Positions 30,690 to 43,379 of a stretch of DNA of 64,000 nt are shown piece by piece; the stretch's first letter is position 1, and each line of letters begins with the position of its first letter. A program made the translations under genes and the position numbers. The notes under the pieces were generated by a model that was not told the DNA's origin, did no database searches, and saw nothing but the letters and a program-made list of their open reading frames with translations. The stretch comes from Shinisaurus crocodilurus (Eukaryota > Chordata > Lepidosauria > Squamata > Shinisauridae), in assembly GCA_021292165.1 (NCBI GenBank), contig CM037876.1, positions 203,133,200 to 203,197,199 of the forward strand, in the 5' to 3' direction.

Positions 30690-32690
30690 CCCCTCAGACT
30701 ATTGTATACTTGGGAGAGGTACTAAACAGGGATGTCCACTTTCTCCATTGATATTTGACTTATGTTTGGAACCCCTGGCATGCACTATTAGACAGAATAG
30801 TAGTATTCATGGATTTTTACATGATTGTTTAGAATTTAAAATTATTCTCTATGCTGATGATCTTTTATTGTTTATTTTGAAATTCCAGTCATCGGTTCCT
30901 GCATTGATGAAGGTGATTAAGAACTTTGGTGATTTGTCTGGCTATTTAATTAATTGGTCAAAGTCGGAATTGATGCTGATTAGAGATAATATATCTCAGA
31001 GTATATTAACTCAGTGGCAATTTCGATGGTGCCCAGATTTTATTACTTATCCCTAGAGACATATCTCAAATGATTAAACTTAATTTGAGTAAGTTGATTA
31101 ATGAGATCCCACAGGATATAGATATATGGGCATCCCTTAAGTTGAGTTTGTGGGGTAAGGTTAATACACTTAAGATTAATATTATACCTAGAATTGTATA
31201 TGTTTTATGTGGGATTCCTCTATTTATACCTGGCAATTATTTTCAAATACTTAATGCTTTGTTTCACAAATTTTTCTGGGGTTCCTCGCCTCCATGAATC
31301 TCTTTGAAAAGGATGCAACTTGCAACTAAAGAAGGTGGTTTTGGTTTTCCAGATCTTGCCTTATATCATAGGGCTTCTTTGTTGACTAGTTCTATGGTCT
31401 TTTAGATTAGATTATCCACCTTGGTCAGTTTTGGAATCCTTATGTCTGGATCCTCTCTCCAAATGGATGGCATTAGGGTCTCGCTACACTAAAACAGACA
31501 GGGTGCCTCCTACAATCACAGCAGTTAGAGTGGTGTGGTGTATTATATCTCGTCAATTACAGTTTGTCCCATTTTCTCATGCTAAACTGACTTCAGGGGG
31601 TAATCCGGATTTAAAAATTGGTAAGAAAGCGTTCTTGTGGCGGACTTGGGCAGACAGGTTGATTTTTACTATGGATCAATTAGTGAGTGTAGATGATGAG
31701 TTTTTTGTCATTTTCGGCTTTGTGTACTAAATATAACTTGCCTGCCTCGGCTGAATGGCAATACTTGCAATTGACATTTGTTAGAATGTAGGTTTGGTTC
31801 AGCTGCTTTTATAGCTTCAGAGCCTCCTTTGCTATTGGATGCATTGATTGAGGCTGAGCAGTTATATCGACCTACGATTCATGTTTATAAATACTTATTA
31901 TCGGTGAATAAGTATGATACACAGAGTCTTAAAGATTAATGGAATAGAGAATTAGATGGTCTTATGTTGCCTAATCAATGGAACATTGTTTTTGTGTCTG
32001 TGTCAGAAGGGTCTATGGATCTTAGGTTACATCTTATTCAGCAAAAACTTTTGTTTCGTGTTTATTGGGCACCACAGTGTCTTTTAAATAAGGGTTTCTC
32101 TAAGTCAGCTAACTGTTGGAGGTGTAGTACTGTGAATGCTTCGTTTACACATATGTTTTGGCACTGCCCAGTGGTTGTTTCTTTTTGGGTAGAGGTCATA
32201 GTACGGATAAATCTAGTATTAGAATGCTCTTTAATATTTACCGATGCACACATTTTTAAAAATTATATACCTGTTGTATGGAATTTATCACAAGGACAAT
32301 GCACGTGGATTTTCCGCACCCTCTTGACAGCTAAAAGACTGATATTACAACACTGGAAAGATAAACACTCACCTCCTATAACACAATGGATTGAGGACCT
32401 AATAACGCTTTCAACATTTGAGGGGGTGGTATTTAGACACCACCTGCAATGGATAAATATATGGATATTTGGTCTGCTTTTTCTGAAGTTTATGCTTAAC
32501 TATTTTTATGGATAACTGTATTACTACATACTTTTTGATACTTATAGATATATATTTCATACATATTTATTGTAAGTGATCCATTTAAAATACTGTAAGA
32601 AAATTGTATTTTTTTGTTGTTCATTTTTCTTCTTTTTTATGGTTTTTGTTTTGTTTTGGTGTAATTCACATGTTAAAAACTAATTTAAAA
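30690..32690 (+). mobile_element. L1/Tx1-like LINE ORF2 3' portion, degraded
   Basis: Successive frames give CPLSPLIFDLCLEPLACTIR, then IILYADDLLLF (the YADD catalytic motif of reverse transcriptase, around 30850), NWSKSELM, HKFFWGSSPP, a CWRC-like segment (NCWRCSTVNASFTHMFWHCP near 32110-32175) and finally LTAKRLILQHWKD near 32320. This order (RT core, thumb, C-terminal zinc-knuckle-like C..C..H..C, end) matches L1-clade ORF2. At least four frame breaks are needed. The 3' UTR is AT-rich and ends near 32690. Confidence 0.85.
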
Positions 32691-35052
32691 AATTTAAAAA
32701 TTAACATTCTTTAATCAGTCTCAGCTTGACAACACAGCTAGCATTGCACAAACAGAATTCACACAAAAGAAGTAGACAGACCTTGCTATTGTGGACTGAA
32801 CCTTGCGTCTACCAACACAATTGAGGTGTGGCACTGGCTGTATCACAGCGTGACATGCATGCACACTGCACCATCTTAGCAAGGCTGAGTGCGTCAATCA
32901 GGATCTGCAGCAAATCCTTCTCAAAATACACCTGTCAGGTGAAAAGATGAAGAGATGAGTTATGGAGACATCCTATATACCATATAGTACATGGTAACTA
33001 CTGGCTGAGGAGGAGTGAGAGCAATACATCGGGAGCTGAATGCCATTCCTCACACTTGAGTAGCATTCGGTCCCAGGATGCAAGCCATGTCCCATTGAAT
33101 GACAAAACTCATTTTGATTTTTATAGTTCTGGATCTTGCTCACTTTTTTTTAAAAAAAATTGAGCCTCACTATTAATGAAAGGAAACCAGGATTCTCACA
33201 GTTTAAGGTGACAACATGATAATAAACCCATTATTCAGGTCATCCTCCCCACACTCTGTTCTTGCAATAATATTGCTACTTAGTGCAGCATTGAGAATTA
33301 TTCACGATTCCTTCTAGGTTGTTGCCTGGCCAAGGATAACCGTTGAGCTTTACTGCTTTTCTTTTGTTCTAATACTCTCTGTGACACAGCAGTGGTCATA
33401 GAGCTTAATTGGAGACACAGTGGCAGAAGCTGTTTGTATTATTGGGCTCAATTCTAGAATAAATAATAAATAAATAAATAATAAGATGCAGAATGATTCA
33501 GAAAGAAGAGTGCCATTGAGCATAGGCAGGGCACACTTCCCTCCTTGCTGAATAATTACAACCAGCCTGCAAACATGAGAGATGAGGGGAAGGGATTCTG
33601 GAGAATGTGGCTTCCAGGCATGGTGTTATTTTACAAATTGAGCATTGAGTGACCTTCAGAATAAGAGCCCCATTCTGCAGCTAGCAGAGAGAAACTGTAA
33701 AACTCTGCAGAAAAGATGTGATTGAATTAAGAACACCCACCTCTGCCATCAGTTAGCTAAAAGCCACTTCACCTATGACATCAGCGGGAGTACAGCCCCA
33801 TCCAAGATAGGCTGAACCCCTATTTCCTGATCTGCCTTTCTTTTAAACCTTGTGGTGGTTTTACTCCTGACATTTTTGTTTGCTCCCTTATTTTTTGGTT
33901 TACATTGTCTCCAGTTTTGCTTTTATTTATTTATTTATTTATTTAATTTTAGTTTGTATATTTCTATTGATTAGTGTGGTTTTTAAATTTTGTTTTGGAT
34001 CACTTGTGAGCTACCCTGAGTGCTTCATATTAAGACAGAATGGTGAGATCGCATTTTTAATAAATACATATGTACATCTGTTTCTGCAGAAGGTAAAGGT
34101 ACAAGGATGGCATGAACACGGGAGCAGCATGTGCAAGATAATATATTTAATGCACACACACCACATAAACCCATGTACAAAAAGCATCATGTGTCAAGTG
34201 GCCCTAAGTGTACACTTTCACATTGGCGTCCTTATTTTCAAGTGCTGTTTGTAGCTGAATGGCTCAGCAAGCAGCTTGCTTTTGAAGCCCTGTCTGTCAT
34301 GATTTCTAGGAAAGATAGCTTTCTTCAGGCTTGGCGGGATCAAGAAAGAATAATTCCGATTGTAAACAGAATCATTATTTTAGCTACCAGCGATAAAGAA
34401 ATGTCAATTCAAAAGTGTCTCTGAGATACAAGGATGTCAGCACACCACCTCCAAGATAAATAAAATCCACCTGCATGACATTTTATTTTCTACAACCTTC
34501 CCAAAACATTGATACAGAACAAACTCTTCAGAGAAGAGAGTACAAGCTGACTTAGGGAGCAATCCTATGCCTATTTAGAGAGAACAAAGTCCTACAACTC
34601 CCAGCATTCCCCAGCATACATAGAATTGCGCCTTTAGGGTGAATCCACTTGAAAGAATATGCTGCGCAGAAATGATGAGGCTAGGTATTCTTCTATAGCA
34701 AATATTTTATTACTGGCATGCTACATTTCACAGCAAAGTAGGGTTCTGGAAACATTTGGTAAGGCTTGCCAGGAGTCAGATTACATACTGCCCAATATTT
34801 GCTATTTGTTCTTTGATGATGTCAGCATGTTCTGTAGCTACTCATGCCAGAGTCAAACTACACGTTACGCTAAGTGCATGGTTTGCCCTTGAATGCAAGA
34901 TTTTTCTAGATAGTCAGCATGGGAAGGGCAGGAACAATCTGGATCAGAACCCAGGCATGGGGGATAGGGGGCTTTAACTGGCATTAGGGCTTTTGAAATC
35001 AGGGTTTGCAGTGGTCCGGTTTTATTATCTGTATTAATGCTGACATTAACTA
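32691..35052. other. Unannotated AT-rich intergenic stretch
   Basis: No host exon recognised. Short (AATA)n tract at about 33460-33481 and (ATTT)n at about 33926-33946. The 34131-34424 region resembles no protein I know. Confidence 0.4.
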
Positions 35053-35312
35053 GGGATGGACAAATCACCCTGTTTCCAGTTTTACACGATTTCTCCTAGT
35101 ATACAACTTCCCCTAATTTTTTGTACACAACTTCCCCTAATTTTTGTACTCATTTCTGCGTGCCATTTTTGAGACAAGAACTGCATCACAAAATTCGGAG
35201 AATTGTGCAATTCGAAGGAGAACAGTGTTCCAATCCGTATGTTAGTCAGGGAAGTGTGAATTAGGTTGGTTCCCTTAAAAATGCAGAGCAAACAAAATTC
35301 TCCCCATGCCTA
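35053..35312. mobile_element. hAT-like non-autonomous element
   Basis: Starts TAGGGATGGACAAATCACCC and ends AATTCTCCCCATGCCTA, diverged CAGGGATG-type ends. Internal direct repeat: ACAACTTCCCCTAATTTTT occurs twice in tandem at 35103-35144. No clear 8-bp duplication. Confidence 0.55.
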
Positions 35313-35388
35313 AATATACACTTGCCTAAGAGTAAGCCCCATTGAACACAGTGGCCTTACTTTGGAATAAGTATACATAGGATTGCAG
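35313..35388. repeat. Short hairpin MITE (CAATCCTA family)
   Basis: An imperfect palindrome with AAGAGTAAGCCCCATTGAAC in the middle and ATACATAGGATTGCAGTG at the right end. Same family as 20270-20356 and 37382-37464. Confidence 0.6.
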
Positions 35389-35820
35389 TGCATGCCTCCA
35401 TTTTCCTTTCCCATCCTGTGTTTACCCTTTTCTCTTTTTCTTTTTCTTTTTTAGGCAGCAATGAGCTCTTTGAAGCAATGTCTTTCTTAAATTCCAAGCT
35501 TAGTCAGGTTTTTTTCCCCCTGCTTTGCTAATTCTTCCAAGCTGTAGAACGACTTACAAAATTAGGGGGTGGGGTGTAGCAAAGGTAGCCATAAACACAT
35601 GGCCTGCGGCTTGTCATGCTAGCTGGCAGTTTGCATCCTAACTCATGTTTGACAGAAGCAACTATCCTGCTTTCTTTTTTCCATAGGCAGTTGCTGAACA
35701 ACAGGGAGGTTGTTCAATATTCAATAGTTCAGCTTCAATTATTTTATTTAAGTAAGCAAATTTCCAGCCTTCCTCCAAGGACTCTGTTAGAGTGGAGTGG
35801 TCATGTTTTAGACCATATGT

Positions 35821-35953
35821 GATTATTCCTCAGGAGCACCTTGGTACCAGGTTACTGTGAAATATTTTAAAAGTGCAGGGGGAGAGAAAACCATGATGAA
35901 TACTATTAAAATACAGTGGACCTCCCTCGAATGGATACAGATATGGATATTTG
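35821..35953 (+). repeat. 133-bp direct repeat, left copy, flanking the RTE-like LINE
   Basis: Starts GATTATTCCTCAGGAGCACC and ends GATACAGATATGGATATTTG. It matches 37113-37245 over its whole length with only a few differences. The right part belongs to an L1-like 3' end, comparable to the end of the LINE at 30690-32690 (ATATGGATATTTGGTCTGC). Confidence 0.9.
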
Positions 35954-37112
35954 ATTTTACATCTTGTCGAGGGGAAACTTCCCACTGGTGTGGGAATTAT
36001 ATATCGAACTGATGGAAAGCTTTTTAATCTCAGCAGGCTGAAAGCAAAAAGTAAGGTAATTACAACCTCCGTTGTGGAACTTCAGTATGCTGATGATAAT
36101 GTGGTCTCCGCACATTCAGAGGATGATCTCCAAACTATCCTAAATGCTTTTGCAGAAGCATACGAAAAACTTGGTCTCTCACTTAACATCAAAAAAACCA
36201 AAGTGCTTCATCAGCAAGTGAAAGCTAACCCTTTGGTGATGCCATCTATCCAGCTTGACGGGACAATACTGGAAAATGTTGATCATTTTCTCTATCTTGG
36301 CAGCTATCTTTCTGTTACAGCTAACATCGACAGTGAAATCCAGCATCGTTTGAGCTCCGCAAGTGCCGCGTTTTCTCGAATGAAACATAGTGTTCGAGGA
36401 TCGGGATATTTGTAAGAAGACCAAAACACTGGTTTATGAAGCCATTGTATTACCAACTTTATTGTATGCCTGCAAAACATGGACTATCTATAAACGTCAC
36501 TTCCACCTCCTTGAAAGATTTCATCAACGTTGCCTCCGGAAAATCCTGCAAATTACTTGGGAAGATAGGCGAACAAATGTCAGTGTACTGGAAGAAGCAA
36601 AGACTACTAGCGTTGAAAAAATGATCCTTCAACGCCAACTTCAGTGGACCAGTCATGTTGTTCGAATGCCTGACTGCCTTCTCCCAAAGCAGTTATTTTA
36701 TTCCCAACTCAAGGATGGAAAGCGGAATATCGGTGGTCAATATAAGAGGTTTAAAGATGTTCATAATCTAAAAAAATGCAATATAAACATCGAAAACTAG
36801 GAAGCTCTGGCATATGAACTATCTAAATGGAGGTTGGCCTTTCACAAAGGTTCCATGGACTTTGAAGAAGCCTGAGTGCAAGGTGAAAGGGAGAAACGTG
36901 CTAAGCGAAAAGCACGTCAAACGAATCCTTCACAGGACCATCTTCCATCTGGTAGCCTGTGTCCTCACTGTGGGAAGCTGTGTGGATCTAGAATTGGCCT
37001 CTACAGTCACTTACGGACCCATCGCTAGAGTCTACACAATCTTCTTTAGAATTTCCTCCTTTTATCCTGGAAGACAATCTTACTCGGTCACGAGTGATCG
37101 CCTGATGATGAT
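35954..37112 (+). mobile_element. RTE-like LINE, 5'-truncated, copy 3
   Basis: The first frame (35951-36415) carries LQYADDNVVSAHSEDDLQTI, the YADD motif of reverse transcriptase, and LSLNIKKTKVLHQ; then FLYLGSYLS and SEIQHRLSSASAAFSRMKH. A frameshift near 36390 leads to VYEAIVLPTLLYACKTWTIY and RQLQWTSHVVRMPDC. The 3' end is CGCCTGATGATGATGATG, a tail typical of simple-repeat-ended LINEs. It sits precisely between the two 133-bp direct repeats. RTE-clade membership is inferred from motif resemblance. Confidence 0.85.
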
Positions 37113-37245
37113 GATGATTCCTCAGGAGCACCTGGATACCAGGTTACTGTGAAATATTTTAAAAATGCAGGGGGAGAGAAAACCATGATGAATACTATTA
37201 AAATACAGTGGACCTCCCTCGAATGGATACAGATATGGATATTTG
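37113..37245 (+). repeat. 133-bp direct repeat, right copy
   Basis: Starts GATGATTCCTCAGGAGCACC and continues into the L1-like 3' end that runs on to about 37357 (GGTCTGCCTTTGAAGTTTAT, then an AT-rich tail). Because only this copy continues into the L1-like tail, the pre-insertion site was inside an old L1-like element. Confidence 0.9.
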
Positions 37246-37381
37246 GTCTGCCTTTGAAGTTTATGTATAACTGAGCTATTCAAATCCATGTAGATCTTTT
37301 TTATGGTTTTGTTTTGTTGAAACTTATAATAAGAATAAATTTTAAAATACAGTGGGGGGGTTGGGGGTGATAATTAAGGCT

Positions 37382-37464
37382 GCAATCTTATACCCACTTA
37401 CCTGCATATAAGCCCCACTGAACTCAATGGGACTTACTTCCGCGTATACTTGTATAGGATTGCA
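37382..37464. repeat. Short hairpin MITE (CAATCCTA family)
   Basis: GCAATCTTATACCCACTTAC at the left is complementary to the right end CGCGTATACTTGTATAGGATTGC across a centre containing CCACTGAACTCAATGGG. Confidence 0.7.
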
Positions 37465-37689
37465 CTGTTAATCTCAAGAGTTTGAAGTTTGAACCCCCAC
37501 CGCCACCCCATCCTCATGCCCCTACTGAAACCTTGAAATGGCATCCCTGCCCAGGAGTGTTGTGGTCAGGGAACATGGGGGAGCTCAGGGCTTTTTTCAG
37601 AGCAGGAGCACCAAGGTGATTGACAGATCCTCCTCCTTGCTCTGGCAAGCGAATGAGGAGACGATAAAGTTTTCGACTGTTAGCATAGA

Positions 37690-38040
37690 GCAGGAGTGGG
37701 CAACATGCTCTCCCTAACCTTAAGTGCAGCCCCTGCCGCCCCCCACCGACCTCAAATTTGCTGCCAGAGCAGCTAGACTGGTGGGGACGAGGAAGAGGGC
37801 CTTTTCTGTGGCGGCCCCCGTACTGTGGAACTCTCTCCCGAGTGACCTCCGCCATGCCCCCTCTCTGCTGAGCTTCCGCTGCTCATTAAAAACCTGGCTG
37901 TTCAGGCGGGAATATGGGGTGGGTTAAGATTTTAAAATTTTTATACTGTTTTAAATGTATTTTATTGTTTTTACATCGCCCAGGGTGGCCGGGTGCCGGC
38001 CAGATGGGCAATAAATAAATATAAATAATAAATAATAAAT
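37690..38040 (+). mobile_element. L2-like LINE extreme 3' end
   Basis: The frame at 37724-37927 reads AARLVGTRKRAFSVAAPVLW then NSLPSDLRHAPSLLSFRCSL and KTWLFRREYG, the conserved C-terminus of L2-type LINE proteins. A 3' UTR and an AATAAATA-type simple tail follow, to about 38040. It is better preserved than the L2-like copy at 28440. Confidence 0.85.
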
Positions 38041-38664
38041 AATGGCAAAACAGTAAGTGCTACTTATTGTGCCAGCCCTGGCCAAACTATAGTTGCATGT
38101 GGACTGTTCTGGGGTGGGGAGGGGTGGACACCAGCTAACATGGACATTTCTAGAAACAATGCTGCTTATTTTAGAATCAAATCAAATGCTAGTCCATTTG
38201 GTCTAAGCAGTGGGACTTTGGGGAAATTGTATCAGTCCAGAGATGTTCAAAACCGTTTGCAAGACATGTTCTAAATGGTTTTCCCAGTTCTTTGAGCAGT
38301 CTTCCAAATGGATCGTTCTGTCTCAAAACTGTATGCAGTAATTACCTTCAAAACTTTCCACCGCTATTGGCGTTCAGGAAGCACTTTACACCAAGATTTG
38401 GGAACCACCAAGGGTTTCACAAAAAAGGCAAAACCTCTTGCCAATAGAGGTCGTGGTGTTCAATCCTTTATACAACATTTCAATACAAAAGTCTTGTTGA
38501 AACATAGCAATAGCATGCCAGTTCAATTTCTAAGAACAGCAAGCATATATTTATTGATTTATGAATTCTCTAAAACAAACTATCAATTCATCAGTTATTT
38601 CTTATCAGTGAAGCTAATTCAAAACAGTTACCGGAACTGTGGAACAGTTTTGCAACTGTTGCTC

Positions 38665-39008
38665 TAGGGATGCTGGAGAAATACACAACAGATTCAAATG
38701 AATTTGGATTTCTATGAATCCAATCTGTGAATTCCGCAGCAGACCAGCTTTTTATGGGTTGTGCAGATTTGTGGACTTGCAGACTGATTTTTTTACTGGG
38801 GGGGAATTTGTCCAAATTCGTACTTGCTCTAATGAGCATTAGCGCAAGTGCGCATTACTGCAAATGCGCATTTGTGCAAATGGAACGAAATTCCTGTACA
38901 TCCCTTAAAAGTTCCAATTTCATCAAGAAGTGGATGACGAAGTGAAAGATGCCTGACAATCCACTGAAACACAGATGGAATGGATTTAACAAAATCCATA
39001 CATTCCTA
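38665..39008. mobile_element. hAT-like non-autonomous element, second copy of the 10148 family
   Basis: Starts TAGGGATGCTGGAGAAATAC and ends ATACATTCCTA. Shares the GCAGACCAGCTTTT-like and GCAAATGCGCATTTGTGCAA-like parts with 10148-10540. Confidence 0.6.
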
Positions 39009-39218
39009 CTGTAGATGTGGGTAGCTTATTCTCTCAGGTGCAAGGAGAAAGTTGACACAGCCAGTGTCTGTTCCTGGTCTTCAGGATGCCAACCTTCCAA
39101 GATCCTCTACTTAAGCATACTTTATATTATCCTTGATACAAAGCTAACATGCAATGCTGATACATCTTGGCTGTCATCCAGGATTAGTAATAGTCCATCT
39201 GTATGTAGGGGCCTTGAG

Positions 39219-39383
39219 CAGGGTCGGTGCAAGGCAGTTTGGTGCCCTAGGCAAGATCAGATATTTAGCGCCCCCCTCTTCCCACTTGAGCCCTCCCTCC
39301 CTCCAGACCTATGCTCCTGGCGCCCCCTTTAGCCCAGCGCCCTAGGCAGCCGCCTAGTTGGCCTAATGGTAGCACCGTCCCTG
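39219..39383. mobile_element. hAT MITE, 165 bp, short relative of the element at 3578-4827
   Basis: Starts CAGGGTCGGTGCAAGGCAGT and ends GGTAGCACCGTCCCTG, flanked by the perfect 8-bp duplication GCCTTGAG (39211-39218 and 39384-39391). Subterminal parts (TGCCCTAGGCAAGATCAG, GCCGCCTAGTTGGCCTA) match, in reverse, both ends of the 1.25-kb element at 3578-4827. Confidence 0.93.
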
Positions 39384-39391
39384 GCCTTGAG

Positions 39392-40639
39392 ACTGTAATT
39401 CCCAGGTGAACAATTGCCTGATACCTCTGTGTGGGAGAGTTGTGTCTTCTAATCTAGGAATGAATTCCAGGTTGTTTCAAGTTCTTGTCCAAGTGAAAGT
39501 GTACATATTCCTCTGGGTTATGACTGGCAGAGACAAGTTCTGGTTTATGTTATGTGCTATTGCCACAAAATGGGTCCAACTGTGGCAATGTTTCACCTAA
39601 TACTTTGGCTGAGGAGCATTCATTCATGTAGGAATCTAGGCATTATTGGCCCAGATTGGTACCCCAGAACATTTATTGAATAGTCACACAATTGTACAAG
39701 GTAACACAAACATAGCAACATACGTATATGCACACCCATTTCATAATGTGCAAATATTGGCTAAAATAATGTCAGCTTAACGGATACACCCAAAAGAATA
39801 TTCACCTAGTGGCAAGATTTGTGTCTATGCTGCTGTGTATATTTTATCTCAGTTTCTAAATGCTATGTGTATTTTATTAGACCAACATTCCAATCTGGAA
39901 TGATATTTTGAGATAATGTAAACACAGTTGCAACACAGTAGATATATATAAAATTACTATAACTGGATCAACCATATATTACTACCGTAGTTTACTTTCC
40001 TGCTGTCCCCCCCAATCATTTCGAAATGAACTCATTTCAAAATGCAGAAGGTAAATAATAAAACAACCCATTTTAAATAACTTCCGTAAAGTCTTGTTGA
40101 GGCCGGTATTTCAAGAGTACTGAAACACAGTGATGGATTAAACTACAAGCCAGTGGTAATGAATCCAGATGGGTGCATGGAGAAACTAAGGGGAAGGAAG
40201 TATACAGTTGGATAATATCTCAACTGAAAGTGAGCAGTCCACAGAGAGCAGAATGAAGCCAAGATCTGTTTATCTCTGTAAACAAACTAAGTACGGTAAG
40301 CCATTGTAAAGAGTTAAGAGAAATGCCAGGAGACACCAGGGAAAAGGCAAATGTGGGGGGAGGACATGTTAACCCCTGCTTAGATGAGTATGAGAACATT
40401 GGTTTTATACTGAATATTCTCATTCATCATCAGGACACATGGCTACTGATGGCTTTAATGGAGTTTCACCAGTAGATCTGAAAACGTTTGTGTCATTGCT
40501 TATTTTGCAAAGTCTTTGATAGCTTCCCCTTGTTTTCCAAAATAACAACCAATATACCTACTATTAAAAATGCTGAGATTTTTTTTCTCTCCTCAACTGG
40601 TGTTGATCAGGTATAATATCTAGCTACTTAAATGAGTGC
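39392..40639. other. Unannotated intergenic stretch
   Basis: No gene, RNA or clear element recognised; AT-rich. Confidence 0.4.
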
Positions 40640-42400
40640 CACAGTCTTCAGGGCCAGAGGAATTGCGTCCTAGGGTACTCGAGGAACTTGCTGATGCACA
40701 CTCAGAACTTCTGTCCATCATCTTTGGGAAATTCTGGAAAATGGGTGAGGTGCTGTAGGACTGGAGATGGACCAATTTTGTCCCAGTCTTCAAAAAGGGG
40801 AGAAAGAAGGATCCAGAAAACTACAGGCCAGTCAGTCTGAATAGCAATGGATTGTGAGGATGCTGTGGGTGTGATTTATTTTGATTTCAGCAAAGCATTG
40901 GACAGAAATTTCTTATATTATTTTGGTTAGAAAACTAATTAAATGTAATGCTGTGCTGAAAATTTCTTTCTACATTTTTTCTACAATTCTCATTCAATTT
41001 GATAGAAATGAAATTTGGGGGGGGGGATTTAAAGGAGGAAAACATTTCTGCGAAATTCTCCTGGATGGTGGGATGCAACATTCTTGTGCTTATGTTAATT
41101 ATGAGGTGGTCAAGAGGTGTGTGTCTTCCACTGTACAATCATCCCAGGGGAAGACGTCATGAGGTAACTCCTCCCACCCACAGGGCTCTTTCAGATCAGA
41201 AACTGCAGGCAGCTGAGGAGGAGGATGCAGAGATGTGTAATAGAAAGAACAAAACACACAATATTCTTGGCCATCTCACAACAATAAGGTGAGTTCCAAA
41301 ACACTACAAAATGAAATTCAAAAGAAATCCTAAAGCACCCTGAGAATTAGGCAGAAAAATGGAAACTTCTTTCATGGGGGAAGAAAACTTTTCGGGAAAT
41401 TGGAGGACATTTCAATACAGTACTAGTTAAATGTGGACTAGATGATGTTACTGTCAGCTGGATTCACATCTGGTTGGAAAATCATACTCAAACACCTGGT
41501 TCACACATAACAGTAACCCATGGTTAATCCATGGTTTGTTGCCCTACCCAGGGTTTCTTTGGCAGATGACCAAACAAGCCATGGTTTGTTTTCTCAATTC
41601 CTGGGGTGTTTGTTTCCCTCCTTCTTCACCCACTCCCCCACTGCACACCTGTACCCCAAATGCATTTGTGGTGCTGTAACACTGGCATGTAGAACTGCTG
41701 AGGGTTTTTTTTTACCACTCTTGCCTACTGCCTCTGTAGCTTGGCAAAACAACTCATGAACAACACACGGTTCTGGGTTCACACATAACAACAACCCATG
41801 GTTTAAACAACCCAGATTTCTCAACCCAAAACGAACTAAGGGTTCTCTTTCTGGGTTGTTCATGGTTAACAAACAATGTTTTGTTAGTGCAGCTGGGTTC
41901 ACACATCACAACCAACAATCCATGGGTTAAATTAATAATGAGTTAGTGTTATGTGCAAACCAGATCAAAGAGTACTCTTTAATGGCTTGTCATCAAACTG
42001 GAGGGAGGTATCGAGTGGGGTACCAGAAAGGCACTGTCCTGGGCCTGGTAAACTTCAACATTTTTATCAATGACTTCAATAAAGGGGTGGAAGAAATTAC
42101 CAAATTTGTGGATGACATAAAATTGAGAGGTATAGCTAACAGCTCAGAAGAAAGGAAGCAAATTCCAAATGACCTTGATAGAGTGGGAAACCACCCAAGC
42201 TAACAAAATGAAATCGAATGGACAAATGTAAATCACTGAATTTAGGCACCAAAACAAAAAACAAATCAAACACACAGGTACAGGATGGAGGATAACTGGC
42301 TTGGCAGCAGTACATGTGAAATCTTGGGAATTTAGTCAATCGCAAGCTGAACATGAGTCAGCAGTGTGATGCAGCTGCAAAAAGGGCTAATGTAACTAAG
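40640..42400 (+). mobile_element. CR1 LINE ORF2 fragment, old and split
   Basis: 40770-40840 encodes an FVPVFKKGRKKDPENYRPVS-type segment and 40875-40945 a VIYFDFSKALD...ILVRKLIKC segment. From about 41964 it resumes with GVPERHCPG/TVLGLVNFNIFINDFNKGVE-like, VDDIKL (diverged A/VDD site) and LGTKT...LGSS segments. These are fingers, palm and thumb of CR1 reverse transcriptase in order. The gap of about 1 kb holds other insertions, including the MITE at 41495. Numerous stops show it is inactive. Confidence 0.75.
41495..41963. mobile_element. MITE with CTGGTTCACACATAACA ends inside CR1
   Basis: The left end CTGGTTCACACATAACA and the right end TGTTATGTGCAAACCAG are inverted repeats, and the interior repeats AACCCATGG/CCATGGTT words. 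Flanks CTCAAACA and ATCAAAGA agree at 6 of 8 positions, suggesting a hAT-type 8-bp duplication. Confidence 0.7.
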
Positions 42401-42914
42401 AACTGGTGCCTGAGTTTTGCATTCTTCCTCCCCCCTCCCAATCCCTTTTCCTTTTGTGTCATGTCTTTTAGATTGTAAGCCTGAGGGCAGGGACTGTCTA
42501 ATATTAACCTTTGTAAGCCACTCTGGGAGCCTTTTGCATGTGTAAAGGGGGAAATGAAGAGTCAAGACACAAGATATGCTATAAAATTAAGGCCACATTT
42601 ATTGAATAATCAAAGATCTGTGAAGGGAAGAACTGTGGGTACTAACTAAACTGGCCATTGGCCAGTGGAGCTGTTTATGGGTGAAAACATCCAAGCCCGA
42701 GGGGTGGCACTGCAACTCGCCACCCCCCAATTTTACACCACCATGGTGCTGGGAGGCCTTCCCAATGTCACCTCCTCATGGGGCTGCAAAACACCGATGC
42801 GGGTGAGGTGAGTGGGCCTCAAAGGCGATCCTTATCTCCCACAAGCCGAGCCACACAACCCAGCAACAGGGAGCCTCGGGTCTCGCCAATCACCTAAAAG
42901 GTGCCATCAGATGA

Positions 42915-43379
42915 TCACTGAACCTTAACCCCACTGCCTATTCCTGCACTTACCTGCCACAGAGAGAGACAAGCTTCCTCTCCCCTACCTGCGCCAGGAA
43001 TAAATTCCAGCAGGGCACTTCGCAGATCCATGAGGAACAAATCATTCCCAGTATTGGACAAATGAACCCCGTCCGACTGGTACAGCTCCCTCTGGGCCAA
43101 GGATATCGCAGGATGAGGAATCGCAAAACCTATCCCTCCAAGGCCCCTGCATAAATCACTATTCACTTTCCTGCCTGCTCTGTTAAGGATTCTGGGGTCA
43201 GCACCACCCCGCCAACAGAAGCATGGCAAAACTTGAGACCAGAGAACCTGGACTCTGGGCCAGCACCGCCATATAAATGCAAAGCCCGCAGATGCTTGCA
43301 ATATCAAGGCCTTGCCCTTGAGCAAGCCTAAACATACAGCTCCCGCCAGGCCAAGGATATTGCGGGAAAGGAATTGCAC
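42915..43379 (-). pseudogene. SGNH-hydrolase-like domain of a retroelement
   Basis: A 154-residue open frame contains VLWSQVLPCFCWRGGADPRI (about 45-64), a basic RAGRKVNSDLCR segment, then PHPAISLAQRELYQSDGVHL followed by SNTGNDLFLMDLR. D103-x-x-H106 in SDGVHLS is the Asp/His pair of the SGNH/GDSL catalytic C-terminal block. The N-terminal GxS block is not convincingly visible, so the enzyme is incomplete. The 43080-43330 region is repeated next door at 43332-43522. Confidence 0.7.
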
